A stretch of 64,000 bases of DNA, taken from assembly GCF_036924535.1 (NCBI RefSeq), contig NZ_JAZHRT010000001.1:8928001-8992000 (forward strand). The letters are read 5' to 3'. The DNA comes from Bradyrhizobium sp. AZCC 2262 (GTDB taxonomy: Bacteria; Pseudomonadota; Alphaproteobacteria; Rhizobiales; Xanthobacteraceae). Shown piece by piece: positions 50,788 through 59,278 of the stretch. The position numbers were made by a program, and so were the translations under genes. Position 1 is the first letter of the stretch. Every line of letters starts with the position of its first letter. The notes beneath the pieces were generated by a model that saw nothing but the letters and a program-made list of their open reading frames with translations, had not been told where the DNA came from and ran no database searches.

Positions 50788-51696
50788 CTATTTCGCCGCG
50801 TGGCCGCCCTTCGCGCCGCCGACCACGACGCCCGCCGCCTTTTCGATCGGCTTGATGGCGGCGGTGAAATCCGACTCCGCGCCCTCGTCGCGGATGATGA
50901 CTTCCCATAAGCGCCCGACCGCTTCGGCGACCTCCATCGACAGCCCCAGCGATTTCATCTCCTCCAGCGCGAGCCGCACGTCCTTCACCATCAAGCCGGT
51001 CGCGAAGCCGAAATCGAAGCTGCGCGGCAGCACCGAGCGCGGAAACTTGTCGCGGCTGGCCGTATTGAGCCCGGAGCCCGCGTTGATGACGTCGATCATC
51101 ACGGCCGGATCCAGCCCCGCCTTGACGCCCATCACCACGGCTTCCGACGTCGCCACCATGGCGGTTGCGGAGAGGAAATTGTTCGCGAGTTTCATTGTCT
51201 GCGCCGAGCCGGGTTTTTCGCCGATGAAGAACACTTTTCCGATCACGTCGAGCGCGGGTTTTACCGTCTCGCAGTCGGCACGCGGGCCGGAGACCATCAC
51301 GGCCAGCGTTCCCTTCTCGGCGCCGCCGACGCCGCCGCTGACGGGGCTGTCGATCTGGACAATGTTGCTCTTCGCCAGCAGGCCGTGAATTCTGACCGCC
51401 ATCTGCGAGCCGACGGTGGAAAGATCGACGAAGCGTTTTACCCGCTTGCCCTCGATCACGCCGCCCGAGCCGGTCGCAACATCGAGTGAGGCCTGCAGCG
51501 ACGGCAGGCTCGCCAGCACGGTTTCGCAGCGGTCGGCGATGTCTTTAGGCGATGAGGCTGCTTGCGCGCCCATCGCGACGAGCTTGTCTGTCGCTTCCTT
51601 CCGCGTATCGAATACGGTGAGCTGGTGCTTTGCCTCGATCAGGCGCCGCGCCATCGGGAAGCCCATTTTCCCGAGGCCGATGAATCCGATTTCCAT
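50788..51696 (-). CDS. 3-hydroxyisobutyrate dehydrogenase-family reductase
   Basis: A 302-residue beta-hydroxyacid dehydrogenase: NAD site EIGFIGLGKMGFPMARRLIE, substrate loop SPVSGGVGGAEKGTLAVMVS, catalytic Lys in AQTMKLANNFLSATAMV, and DVRLALEEMKSLGL. It could act on 2-hydroxy-3-oxopropionate, 3-hydroxyisobutyrate or a related acid. It is 132 bases downstream of the carboxymuconolactone-decarboxylase-like gene, with a repeat between. Confidence 0.92.
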   Translation of the reverse strand: MEIGFIGLGKMGFPMARRLIEAKHQLTVFDTRKEATDKLVAMGAQAASSPKDIADRCETVLASLPSLQASLDVATGSGGVIEGKRVKRFVDLSTVGSQMAVRIHGLLAKSNIVQIDSPVSGGVGGAEKGTLAVMVSGPRADCETVKPALDVIGKVFFIGEKPGSAQTMKLANNFLSATAMVATSEAVVMGVKAGLDPAVMIDVINAGSGLNTASRDKFPRSVLPRSFDFGFATGLMVKDVRLALEEMKSLGLSMEVAEAVGRLWEVIIRDEGAESDFTAAIKPIEKAAGVVVGGAKGGHAAK

Positions 51697-51715
51697 GGTG
51701 TCTCCTTGAAGTCGT

Positions 51716-51794
51716 CATTGCGAGGAGCGAAGCGACGAAGCAATCCATTCTTTCTTTGTGCGGCGAGGTGGATTGCTTCGCTTCGCTCGCAATG
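51716..51794. repeat. CATTGCGAG-type inverted repeat
   Basis: CATTGCGAGGAGCGAAGCGA with GAAGCAATCC (51716-51746) pairs with GGATTGCTTCGCTTCGCTCG and CAATG (51769-51794). This is one of the most frequent intergenic palindromes in Bradyrhizobium and is a source of spurious short ORFs. Confidence 0.85.
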
Positions 51795-51828
51795 GCGGCT
51801 GAAATCCGGCGGTGTCGCAGTCGCGACT

Positions 51829-52209
51829 TCAACTCTTGTCCAATTCCGCGAACACTTCGCGCGCGATGCGAAAACTATCGACGCCGGCGGGCACGCCGGC
51901 ATAGATCGCGACCTGCATGAAGATCTCGCGGATCTCGTCGCGGCTGACGCCGTTGGTCAGCGCGCCCTTGATGTGCGCCTTCAATTCATGCGGCCGGTTC
52001 AGGATCGAGATCATGGCGAGGTTGAGCATGCTGCGGGTCTTGTGCGGCAATTCCTCGCGCCCCCACACCGCGCCCCAGCAATATTCGGTGACGAGTTCCT
52101 GGAACGGCTTGTTGAAGCTGTCGGAGTTCTTGAGCGCGTTGTTGACATAGGCCTCACCGAGCACCGCTTTGCGAATTTCCAGTCCCTTGTCGTGTGTCTT
52201 CTGGTCCAT
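51829..52209 (-). CDS. Carboxymuconolactone-decarboxylase-family protein
   Basis: A 126-residue protein: EIRKAVLGEAYVNNALKNSD, then TEYCWGAVWGREELPHKTRS, MLNLAMISILNRPHELKAHI and EIREIFMQVAIYAGVPAGVD. This is the PcaC-like subgroup. It may act on a gamma-carboxymuconolactone-like substrate together with the dehydrogenase downstream, but the neighbourhood lacks other pca genes, so the substrate is open. Confidence 0.88.
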   Translation of the reverse strand: MDQKTHDKGLEIRKAVLGEAYVNNALKNSDSFNKPFQELVTEYCWGAVWGREELPHKTRSMLNLAMISILNRPHELKAHIKGALTNGVSRDEIREIFMQVAIYAGVPAGVDSFRIAREVFAELDKS

Positions 52210-52373
52210 GACGTTCCCTTACGTATTTTTACGGTCCGAAATCGACGTTACGGGGCTAAAGGGCGGCAGTCACGCCTTCGTGTTATGCGTATTTCCGGGT
52301 GTGGGTTACCCCCGGGAACAGGTGCCTCATTGCCGCCGCTGTGCTAGGGTGATTTGTCGACAACCCGGAGAGA

Positions 52374-54995
52374 TTGTTGAGCGGCGCTCCCTCTGACCCC
52401 ACGAAATCTGCGCGCGAGCCGGATGCCGTCGCGCGGCTTCAGCTGACGCAGGCCCTGCAACGGGCTCAGTATGCGATCGCATGGGAGCGTGCCTGGCCGG
52501 GCTTCGCCCGGATTTTGAGCGTCGTCGGGTTGTTTCTGGTGGTGTCCTGGGCCGGATTGTGGCTGGCGCTGCCGTTCCTGGCACGCGCGATCGGCATCGG
52601 CCTGTTCATCCTGCTAACGCTGGCGGCGTTGTTCCCGCTTGCGCGGTTTCGCTGGCCGACCCGCGAAGAGGCCTTGAGCCGGCTCGACCGCGGCACCGGC
52701 ATTCGCCATCGCCCGGCGACCGCGCTGACCGATACGCTCCAGAGCCAGGACCCGTTCGCGCAGGCGCTGTGGCGGGAGCAGCGCGAGCGCACGCTGGCCT
52801 CGATCAAGCGGATTCGCGCCGGGCTGCCGTCGCCGCGGCTTCCGATCCACGATCCCTGGGCGCTGCGCGCGCTGGTCATCGTGATGCTGGCGGCCGCCTA
52901 TGTCGCCGCCGGCGACGAGCGCACGCTGCGGGTAGCCGCGGCGTTCGACTGGAACGGCGTGCTGGCGCCGGCCAATGTGCGGGTCGATGCCTGGGTGACC
53001 CCGCCGGTCTATACCGGCAAGCCGCCGGTGATTCTGTCTGCCGCCAGGGATGCGGCTTCGCCCGATAGCGCAGCACCGTTGCCGGTACCTTCAGGCAGCA
53101 CGCTGCTGGTGCGCTCCAGCGGCGGCACCATCGATGTCGTCGTCGGTGGTGGCGTGACCGAGGTCGCGCCGAGCGAGCAGGCGCCGAAGGGCACCAACGA
53201 ACGCCATTTCAAGATCGCCGGCGACGGCACCGCGCATGTGCGCGCGCCGTCCGGCCAGCCGCTGTGGCGCTTCGTGGCCACGCCCGACCGTGCGCCGACT
53301 ATTTCACTGGCCAAGGATCCGGAACGCCAGGCCCGCGGCTCGCTGCAGATGTCCTACAAGCTCGAGGACGATTACGGCGTCACCGAAGCGCGCGCGCAAT
53401 TCGCCGCCCGCAACCCCGATGCGGCCAAGGAAACTAACAAGGAAGCCAGCAAGGACGGCAAGAGCAAGGAGGCCGACAAGACCGAGCCGCGGCCGCTGTT
53501 CGAGCCGCCGCAGTTTGCGCTGGTGCTGCCGAATGCGCGTACCCGCAACGGCGTCGGCCAGACGGTGAAGGACCTCAGCGAAGACCCCTATGCCGGCGCC
53601 GATGTCACGCTGACGCTCACCGCCAAGGACGAGGCCGGCAATGAGGGCAAGAGCGAGCCCTTCAACATGCGGCTGCCGGAGCGGCTGTTCACGAAGCCGC
53701 TGGCCCGCGCGCTGATCGAGCAGCGCCGTATCCTGGCGCTGGACGCCAGCCAGAATGCGCAGGTCTTTACCGCGCTCGATGCGCTGATGATTGCGCCGGA
53801 ATTGTTCACGCCGGAGGCCGGCCATTATCTCGGCCTCTACAGCGTGTCGCGGCAGTTGGAGGCGGCGCGCACCGACGATGCGCTACGCGAGGTGGTTGCG
53901 AGCCTGTGGGCGCTCGCCGTCACCATCGAGGACGGCAACATTTCCGATGTCGACAAGGCGCTGCGCGCGGCGCAGGAGGCGCTCAAGCAGGCGCTGGAAC
54001 GCGGCGCCACCGACGAGGAGATCAAGAAGCTCACGGACAATCTGCGCGCCGCGCTGGACAATTTCCTGCGCCAGCTCGCCGAGCAATTCCGCAACAATCC
54101 GCAGCAACTGGCCCGTCCGCTCGATCCCAACACCAAGATGCTGAGCCAGCAGGATCTCAAGAGCATGCTCGACCGGCTGGAGCGGATGTCGCGGTCCGGC
54201 GACAAGGAAGCCGCCAAGCAGTTGCTCGAGCAGCTGCAGCAGATGCTGGAGAACCTGCAGATGGCGCAGCCCGGCCAGGGCGGCGACGACATGGAGCAGG
54301 CGCTGAACGAGCTCGGCGACATGATCCGCAAGCAGCAGCAATTGCGCGACAAGACCTACAAGCAGGGCCAGGATTCCAGGCGCGACCGCTCGCGCGGCAA
54401 ACAGGGCGACCAGAGCATGGGCGACCTGCAGCAGGACCAGCAGGGCCTGCGCGACCGGCTCAAGAAATTGCAGGAAGAACTCGCCAAGCGCGGCATGGGG
54501 CCGGGCCAGCGCGGCCAGCAGGGCCAGCAAGGTCAGCGCGGCGAACAGGGGCAAGGCCAGCAGGGTCAAGGCGGCGACCAGGGCGACGGCGAGGACGGGC
54601 TCGATCAGGCCGATTCGGCGATGGGCGACGCCACCGGCCGGCTCGGCGAGGGCAATGCCGACGGCGCGGTGGACTCGCAAGGCCGCGCACTGGAAGCGCT
54701 GCGCAAGGGCGCCCAGAGCCTGGCCGAAGCCATGCAGCAGGGTGACGGCGACCAGCCGGGCGACGGTCCCGGCAATCCCAGAGGCCGCCAGCAGGGCGCG
54801 GCCAACTCGACCGATCCACTGGGACGGCCGATGCGCAACAACGAATTCACCGACGACTATACAGTGAAGATCCCCGGCGAGATCGACGTCCAGCGGGTGC
54901 GCCGGATCCTCGAAGAACTGCGCCGCCGTCTCGCCGATCCGTCCCGTCCGCAGATCGAACTCGATTACATCGAGCGGCTGTTGAAGGATTATTGA
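52374..54995 (+). CDS. TIGR02302-family large membrane protein
   Basis: An 873-residue protein starting at TTG 52374 (GGAG upstream; a second TTG follows). Two or three membrane helices lie at about 45-90 and near 165-180. A periplasmic part has beta-rich sequence (PANVRVDAWVTPPVYTGKPP). The C-terminal third is Gln/Gly-rich, with runs like QRGQQGQQGQRGEQGQGQQG and later GDGDQPGDGPGN, and the end EIDVQRVRRILEELRRRLAD is conserved in the family. It is an alphaproteobacterial protein of unknown function usually found near lysA and ftsEX-linked genes. Confidence 0.9.
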   Translation: MLSGAPSDPTKSAREPDAVARLQLTQALQRAQYAIAWERAWPGFARILSVVGLFLVVSWAGLWLALPFLARAIGIGLFILLTLAALFPLARFRWPTREEALSRLDRGTGIRHRPATALTDTLQSQDPFAQALWREQRERTLASIKRIRAGLPSPRLPIHDPWALRALVIVMLAAAYVAAGDERTLRVAAAFDWNGVLAPANVRVDAWVTPPVYTGKPPVILSAARDAASPDSAAPLPVPSGSTLLVRSSGGTIDVVVGGGVTEVAPSEQAPKGTNERHFKIAGDGTAHVRAPSGQPLWRFVATPDRAPTISLAKDPERQARGSLQMSYKLEDDYGVTEARAQFAARNPDAAKETNKEASKDGKSKEADKTEPRPLFEPPQFALVLPNARTRNGVGQTVKDLSEDPYAGADVTLTLTAKDEAGNEGKSEPFNMRLPERLFTKPLARALIEQRRILALDASQNAQVFTALDALMIAPELFTPEAGHYLGLYSVSRQLEAARTDDALREVVASLWALAVTIEDGNISDVDKALRAAQEALKQALERGATDEEIKKLTDNLRAALDNFLRQLAEQFRNNPQQLARPLDPNTKMLSQQDLKSMLDRLERMSRSGDKEAAKQLLEQLQQMLENLQMAQPGQGGDDMEQALNELGDMIRKQQQLRDKTYKQGQDSRRDRSRGKQGDQSMGDLQQDQQGLRDRLKKLQEELAKRGMGPGQRGQQGQQGQRGEQGQGQQGQGGDQGDGEDGLDQADSAMGDATGRLGEGNADGAVDSQGRALEALRKGAQSLAEAMQQGDGDQPGDGPGNPRGRQQGAANSTDPLGRPMRNNEFTDDYTVKIPGEIDVQRVRRILEELRRRLADPSRPQIELDYIERLLKDY

Positions 54996-55007
54996 TTTCA
55001 CTCGATG

Positions 55008-55097
55008 CGTAGGGTGGGCAAAGGCGCATTTGCGCCGTGCCCACCATTTCTTGCGCTGTCGAGAATGGTGGGCACGCTTCGCTTTGCCCACCCTACG
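55008..55097. repeat. GTAGGGTGGGCAAAG double palindrome
   Basis: CGTAGGGTGGGCAAAG (55008-55023) and CTTTGCCCACCCTACG (55082-55097) are perfect 16-bp inverted ends. Inside, CGTGCCCACCATT (55036-55048) and AATGGTGGGCACG (55064-55076) are a second perfect 13-bp pair. It is a 90-bp MITE-like element of a family common in Bradyrhizobium, lying between convergent genes. Confidence 0.9.
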
Positions 55098-55118
55098 GAT
55101 TCACAGGGCCGCCTGAAA

Positions 55119-55496
55119 TTACCCCGCTTTCCTCGCCGCCAGCGCGTCCGCCACGGCGGTACGGATATCGTGCACGGAAAACGGTTTCGTCACCACGTCA
55201 TGCACGATGGCGTTGAGGCCGGAGGCGCGTTCGCGCTGGGCGGCGAAGCCCGTCATCAACAGGATCTTCAGCTTGGGAAAATCGCGCGCCGCCGTCAGCG
55301 CCAGTGCGATGCCGTCCATTACGGGCATCTGGATGTCGGTCAACAGCAGGTCGAACGCGCAGTGTTCGCGGGTCAGGATATCGAGCGCTTCGGCGCCGTC
55401 CTCGGCGGTGACGGTCTCGTGGCCGTCCATGGCGATGGCGCGCGCCACCAGCGAGCGCATGGAATCCTCGTCATCGGCAATCAGCACGCGTGGCAT
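55119..55496 (-). CDS. Single-domain response regulator, CpdR-like
   Basis: A 125-residue stand-alone receiver: LIADDEDSMRSLVARAI, phospho-acceptor in LLLTDIQMPVMDGIAL (about Asp53), LLMTGFAAQRERASG and the conserved lysine VVTKPFSVHDIR. Stand-alone receivers of this type in alphaproteobacteria include CpdR, which controls ClpXP-dependent proteolysis in the cell cycle; the match is by form, not proved. Neighbouring ftsEX fits a division role. It is convergent with TIGR02302. Confidence 0.85.
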   Translation of the reverse strand: MPRVLIADDEDSMRSLVARAIAMDGHETVTAEDGAEALDILTREHCAFDLLLTDIQMPVMDGIALALTAARDFPKLKILLMTGFAAQRERASGLNAIVHDVVTKPFSVHDIRTAVADALAARKAG

Positions 55497-55537
55497 GAAA
55501 TCGTCTCTCTCGCCCCAGCGGGGCAGGCGGCCTTCCT

Positions 55538-56416
55538 TCAGGCGTGGCCGGCCAAATCCCGCTTGTTGAAAAAGCGTACGTCAATATTGCGGCCTTCGGG
55601 CGGCGGCGAGGCCAGCCGCGACTTGAAGTAGGCGCGCTCGCCGGGTTTGAGCACCGGCTGCTCGAGCACCGCGTTCCAGGCGTAGATTTCCGTGCCTTGC
55701 GCGTCGCGGACGGAAAAGCGCAGCCGCGGCAATTCGACCGGGTTTTTGGTCTGGGCGACGATCATGCCTTCGATGACCAGCACCGGCTTGCCGTCCACGG
55801 TTTCGTTGCCGACCTTGATGTCCTTGAACGCCAGCCCGCGCAGGTTCACTTCCAGCCCGACCATCGTGTAGAACGTCGCAGTTTGCGGCAACAGCCGCAC
55901 GACGTCGGCGCGCCAGATCATCAGCGCCAGGATCAGCGCGCCCATCGCGGCGCAGGCGGTCGGCAGACCGACGGAGGGTATGAAGGGGATGCGGGGCAGG
56001 GACGGCAGCCGAAAAAGGCGGGCCAGCCGCTGGCGGTGCGTGGTGATCTCCTCATGGTCCTCCACATCCTGCCGGGCGGCCGACGGCCAGTCGCTGTCGC
56101 CGCCTGGTTGCGAACCTTCGCCCTCGGCCGGCCAGCCGGCCGAAATCGAGGGGCTCTCGACAACAGGGGCGTCCTGTCCTTCTTCCTCGCGCGCCAGCGC
56201 TTCCCATTCGGCCGCGGCATCGTTCGGCGCCGGCGGGGCCGATTGCCCCGAACCTGGCATGGCCGCGGGCATGGCGGCCGCCATTTCGATCGCGTCTTCG
56301 GGCCGCGCCTGCCAGGTTTCCTTGCAGCGCGAGCAGCGGACGGTCCGCCCGCCGGGTCCCAGGGTGGCCGGATTGATGGCGTAAGATGTTGTACAATGAG
56401 GGCAAACGATATGCAT
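55538..56416 (-). CDS. MJ0042-type zinc-ribbon membrane protein (DUF3426-like)
   Basis: A 292-residue protein with an N-terminal zinc ribbon MHIVCPHCTTSYAINP...VRCSRCKETW (C-x2-C and C-x2-C). A long acidic/proline-rich linker follows, then one membrane helix (about 170-190) and a C-terminal DUF3426-like domain (VNLRGLAFKDIKVGNETVDG then AYFKSRLASPPP). The topology puts the zinc ribbon in the cytoplasm and the domain outside. It is divergent from ftsE. The start could also be three codons upstream (56425). Confidence 0.85.
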   Translation of the reverse strand: MHIVCPHCTTSYAINPATLGPGGRTVRCSRCKETWQARPEDAIEMAAAMPAAMPGSGQSAPPAPNDAAAEWEALAREEEGQDAPVVESPSISAGWPAEGEGSQPGGDSDWPSAARQDVEDHEEITTHRQRLARLFRLPSLPRIPFIPSVGLPTACAAMGALILALMIWRADVVRLLPQTATFYTMVGLEVNLRGLAFKDIKVGNETVDGKPVLVIEGMIVAQTKNPVELPRLRFSVRDAQGTEIYAWNAVLEQPVLKPGERAYFKSRLASPPPEGRNIDVRFFNKRDLAGHA

Positions 56417-56597
56417 GGAGCCCATCTCTACCGTGTCTTTGTCCGGATGCTACATAGCGACTGTTAACGAATCGGAAACCATAACGGTCGCAAAACCGTT
56501 TTGTCCGGTTGGTTCCCGAACCGGCGGGCCGCAAGCCCAAAGTTCGGGTTCGGGTCCAGGTTCAGGTTCAAGTCCGGGGTTTATGGCCGCGGCCCAC

Positions 56598-56776
56598 GCC
56601 GAGCGGAGCTCGGCCACTGTCGATGCCGAGCGCAGCTCGGTCACGATCCACGCCGAGCGCGGCTCGGCCACTGCCTATGCCGAGCGGAGCTCGGCTACTG
56701 CCCACGCCGAGCGGAGCTCGGCTACTGCCCATGCCGAGCGCAGCTCGGCCACGGCTCATGTCGAGCGGAGCTGAGC
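56598..56776. repeat. 27-bp tandem hairpin array leading into ftsE
   Basis: Six full 27-bp units start at 56598, 56625, 56652, 56679, 56706 and 56733, with a partial seventh at 56760. Each unit begins GCCGAGC-NNN-GCTCGGC (middle GGA, GCA or GCG), a perfect or near-perfect 7-bp stem with 3-base loop, followed by a variable CACTGCCCAT-like spacer. In the seventh the stem is broken (GTCGAGC-GGA-GCTGAGC), and its GGAG serves as the likely ftsE ribosome site before TTG at 56777. The array is open in all three plus-strand frames over most of its length. Confidence 0.9.
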
Positions 56777-57436
56777 TTGGTTCGGTTCGAAAATGTCGGT
56801 TTGCGGTACGGGCTCGGCCCGGAGATTCTGCGCGACCTTACTTTCCTGATTCCGGCGCATTCCTTCCAGTTTCTCACCGGCCCCTCGGGCGCGGGCAAGA
56901 CCTCGCTGCTGCGGCTGTTGTTTCTGTCAATTCGACCGACCCGTGGCCTCGTCAACCTGTTCGGCCAGGACGTCTCGCTGCTCGGCAAGGATCAGGTGGC
57001 GAACATGCGCCAGAAGATCGGCATCGTGCTGCAGGATTTTCGCCTGCTCGACCACATGACGACCTATGAGAACGTGGCGCTGCCGTTCCGCGTGATGGGC
57101 CGCGACGAATCCAGCTACCGCCGCGAGGTGATCGACCTCCTGAAATGGGTCGGCCTCGGCGAGCGCATGGATGCGCTGCCGCCGATCCTGTCGGGCGGTG
57201 AGAAGCAGCGCGCCGCGATTGCGCGCGCGGTGATCTCGCGGCCGCAACTGCTGCTGGCGGACGAGCCGACCGGCAGCGTCGACCCGACGCTCGGCCGGCG
57301 CCTGCTGCGGCTGTTCATCGAACTGAACCGGCTGGGCACCGCCGTCATCATCGCGACCCACGACATCACGCTGATGGACCAGTACGAGGCGCGGCGGATG
57401 GTGCTGCATCAGGGACGGCTGCACATCTATGAGTAG
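56777..57436 (+). CDS. ftsE: Cell-division ATP-binding protein FtsE
   Basis: A 219-residue ABC ATPase. With FtsX it forms the complex that activates peptidoglycan hydrolases at the division site. Walker A is GPSGAGKTSLL, the ABC signature LSGGEKQRAAIARAV, Walker B LLLADEPTGSVDP, followed by ATHDITLMDQ. The TTG at 56777 gives LVRFENVGLRYG, the usual FtsE N-terminus, with GGAG seven bases before it. The frame also stays open upstream through the 27-bp repeats, but that would add an unlikely Arg/Cys-rich extension. It overlaps ftsX by 8 bases. Confidence 0.95.
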   Translation: MVRFENVGLRYGLGPEILRDLTFLIPAHSFQFLTGPSGAGKTSLLRLLFLSIRPTRGLVNLFGQDVSLLGKDQVANMRQKIGIVLQDFRLLDHMTTYENVALPFRVMGRDESSYRREVIDLLKWVGLGERMDALPPILSGGEKQRAAIARAVISRPQLLLADEPTGSVDPTLGRRLLRLFIELNRLGTAVIIATHDITLMDQYEARRMVLHQGRLHIYE

Positions 57437-58400
57437 GATGAGTGACGAACACGGGCCACTAGTGGACCTCGGGACCGAGCGCCCGCAGGTCCCGGCGCGC
57501 GCGCGCAACATGTCGCCGATCGTCCCGCGGGCGTCGATCTCCGGCCGCGCGCTGGTCGCCGTCGTCGCCATCATGACGTTCCTCGCGTCGATCACGACAG
57601 GCACCGTGCTGCTGGTCAGCGCATCGGCCGCGGAATGGCAGTCGGAAGTCGCCAGCGAAATCACCATGCAGGTGCGCCCGCAGGCCGGGCGCGATCTCGA
57701 ACGTGACGTGACGGCGGCGGCGGAAGCGATGCGGACGCAGCCCGGCATCGTCCAGGTCAAGCCGTTCACCAAGGACGAATCGGCCAGGTTGCTGGAGCCA
57801 TGGCTCGGCAGCGGGCTGTCGATCGAGCAGTTGCCGGTGCCCCGCGTCATCGTCGCGCGCGTGCAGCCCGGCACCACGCTGGACCTCGCGGCATTGCGCG
57901 CCAGGGTGACGCAGGTGGCGCCGTCGGCGAGCGTCGACGATCACCGCGCCTGGATCGAGCGCATGCGCTCGATGACCGGGGCGACGGTATTTGCCGGCAT
58001 CGGCATCCTCGTGCTGGTGATCGCGGCGACGATCATCTCGGTGTCGTTCGCGACCCGCGGCGCGATGGCGGCGAACCGCCCGATCGTCGAGGTGCTGCAC
58101 TTCGTCGGCGCCGGCGACCGCTATATCGCCAACCATTTCCTGCGGCATTTTCTCAGGCTCGGGCTGGAGGGCGGGGTGATCGGCGGCGGCGCCGCGATGC
58201 TGGGTTTCGGCTTCTCCGAATCGATCGCCGCCTGGTTCTCCGGCACCCCCGTCGGCGATCAGTTCGCCGCCCTGCTGGGGACGTTTTCGCTGCCGCCCTC
58301 GGGTTATCTGGCGCTCGCGGTACAGGCCGTGGCGATCGCCGCCATTACCGCCTGGGCGTCGCGGCGAACACTGTTCGCCACGCTGGACGACATCGATTGA
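57429..58400 (+). CDS. ftsX: Cell-division permease-like protein FtsX
   Basis: A 323-residue membrane protein with four helices: TM1 about 38-65, and a C-terminal three-helix block (VFAGIGILVLVIAATIISVS, then about 235-260 and 290-312). The periplasmic loop after TM1 (EITMQVRPQAGRDLERDVTA through PRVIVARVQPG) is the hydrolase-regulating domain, and NRPIVEVLHFVGAGDRYIA is a family signature. Translationally coupled to ftsE. Confidence 0.95.
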   Translation: MSRMSDEHGPLVDLGTERPQVPARARNMSPIVPRASISGRALVAVVAIMTFLASITTGTVLLVSASAAEWQSEVASEITMQVRPQAGRDLERDVTAAAEAMRTQPGIVQVKPFTKDESARLLEPWLGSGLSIEQLPVPRVIVARVQPGTTLDLAALRARVTQVAPSASVDDHRAWIERMRSMTGATVFAGIGILVLVIAATIISVSFATRGAMAANRPIVEVLHFVGAGDRYIANHFLRHFLRLGLEGGVIGGGAAMLGFGFSESIAAWFSGTPVGDQFAALLGTFSLPPSGYLALAVQAVAIAAITAWASRRTLFATLDDID

Positions 58401-58504
58401 GCCGGCCAATGGCGTTTTGCAGTGAAGCAAGTCACGTCCTTGACCTGGGACCGGGACTCCACTTCGTCTGAAAACCTTCTAGAATTGCGCGTGGGAAGGA
58501 CCAC

Positions 58505-59221
58505 ATGGGTTTGCAGCACGACGACAGCACGCCGAGGGCACGGGCCGCGCGGCCGCGCGGATGGCTGCGCGCGGCCATCGTCGGGGCCATGGCGATCCTG
58601 TTCGTCGGCGCGGCCGTTGGCTTCATCGCCTTTCTCTCGCAATTGCGCGGCGTCGAAATCAAGCCGGCGCGCAACGCCGACGGGATCGTGGTGCTCACCG
58701 GCGGCTCGTCGCGGGTGTCGGATGCGATGGAATTGCTGGCCGGCGGCTACGGCAAGCGGCTGTTGATTTCGGGCGTGCATCCGACCAACGCGGTGAGCGA
58801 TATTTCGCGCTCGCTGCCCGACAACCAGTCGCTGCTGTTGCGCTGCTGCGTCGATCTCGACCGCTCCGCCGTCAACACGCGCAGCAATGCCGCGGAGACG
58901 CGGCGCTGGGCCCGCGAGCGCGGCTTCAAATCGCTGATCGTGGTGACGTCGAACTACCACATGCCGCGCGCCATCGTTGAATTGTCGCATGCGATGCCTG
59001 ATGTCACGCTGATTCCGTTCGTGGTGGTCGGCGACCGATGGCGCGACGAGCCGTGGTGGACCAGCGGTGCGACGCTGCGTCTGTTGCTGTCGGAATACGC
59101 GAAATATGTTGCCGCCGAGGTGCGCGTGTGGCTGGCCGGCGCCGGCATCGACCTGGCGCCCGAATTTTCCGATCAGCCCGCGCCGGCGCCGCGCCGGCCG
59201 GCGACGGCGCAGGCCAACTAG
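58505..59221 (+). CDS. YdcF/SanA-like DUF218 membrane protein
   Basis: A 238-residue protein with one N-terminal membrane helix (about 22-45) and a DUF218 domain: ADGIVVLTGGSSRVSDAMEL, KRLLISGVHPTNAV, SNAAETRRWARERG and LIVVTSNYHMPRAIVELSHA. It often follows ftsEX in Bradyrhizobium-type genomes and is thought to act on the cell envelope. It is the last gene of the conserved block before the oppositely directed oxidoreductase cluster. Confidence 0.9.
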   Translation: MGLQHDDSTPRARAARPRGWLRAAIVGAMAILFVGAAVGFIAFLSQLRGVEIKPARNADGIVVLTGGSSRVSDAMELLAGGYGKRLLISGVHPTNAVSDISRSLPDNQSLLLRCCVDLDRSAVNTRSNAAETRRWARERGFKSLIVVTSNYHMPRAIVELSHAMPDVTLIPFVVVGDRWRDEPWWTSGATLRLLLSEYAKYVAAEVRVWLAGAGIDLAPEFSDQPAPAPRRPATAQAN

Positions 59222-59278
59222 GCGCGTACAAATCCGCGAATGGTGCGTCCGGCTCCATGCCGTCCGAGAAGGTCAGGT

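Noticed and set aside
53883..55091. 402-codon minus-strand open frame opposite TIGR02302
   Set aside because: It is a leucine/alanine-rich shadow caused by the Gln/Gly-rich codons on the plus strand.
56501..56776. N-terminal extension of FtsE through the 27-bp repeats
   Set aside because: The frame is open, but it would add an Arg/Cys-rich repeat peptide unknown in FtsE. A good ribosome site precedes the TTG at 56777 and gives the family N-terminus.
56598..56776. CRISPR-like array
   Set aside because: Units are head-to-tail 27-bp repeats without unique spacers of constant length, and there are no cas genes. It is a tandem hairpin repeat.
58428..58485. Possible fourth copy of the AAAGCGTTTTC repeat
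   Set aside because: Only GGACCGGGACTCCACTTCG and TCTGAAAACC resemble the family; the match is too weak to list as a member.
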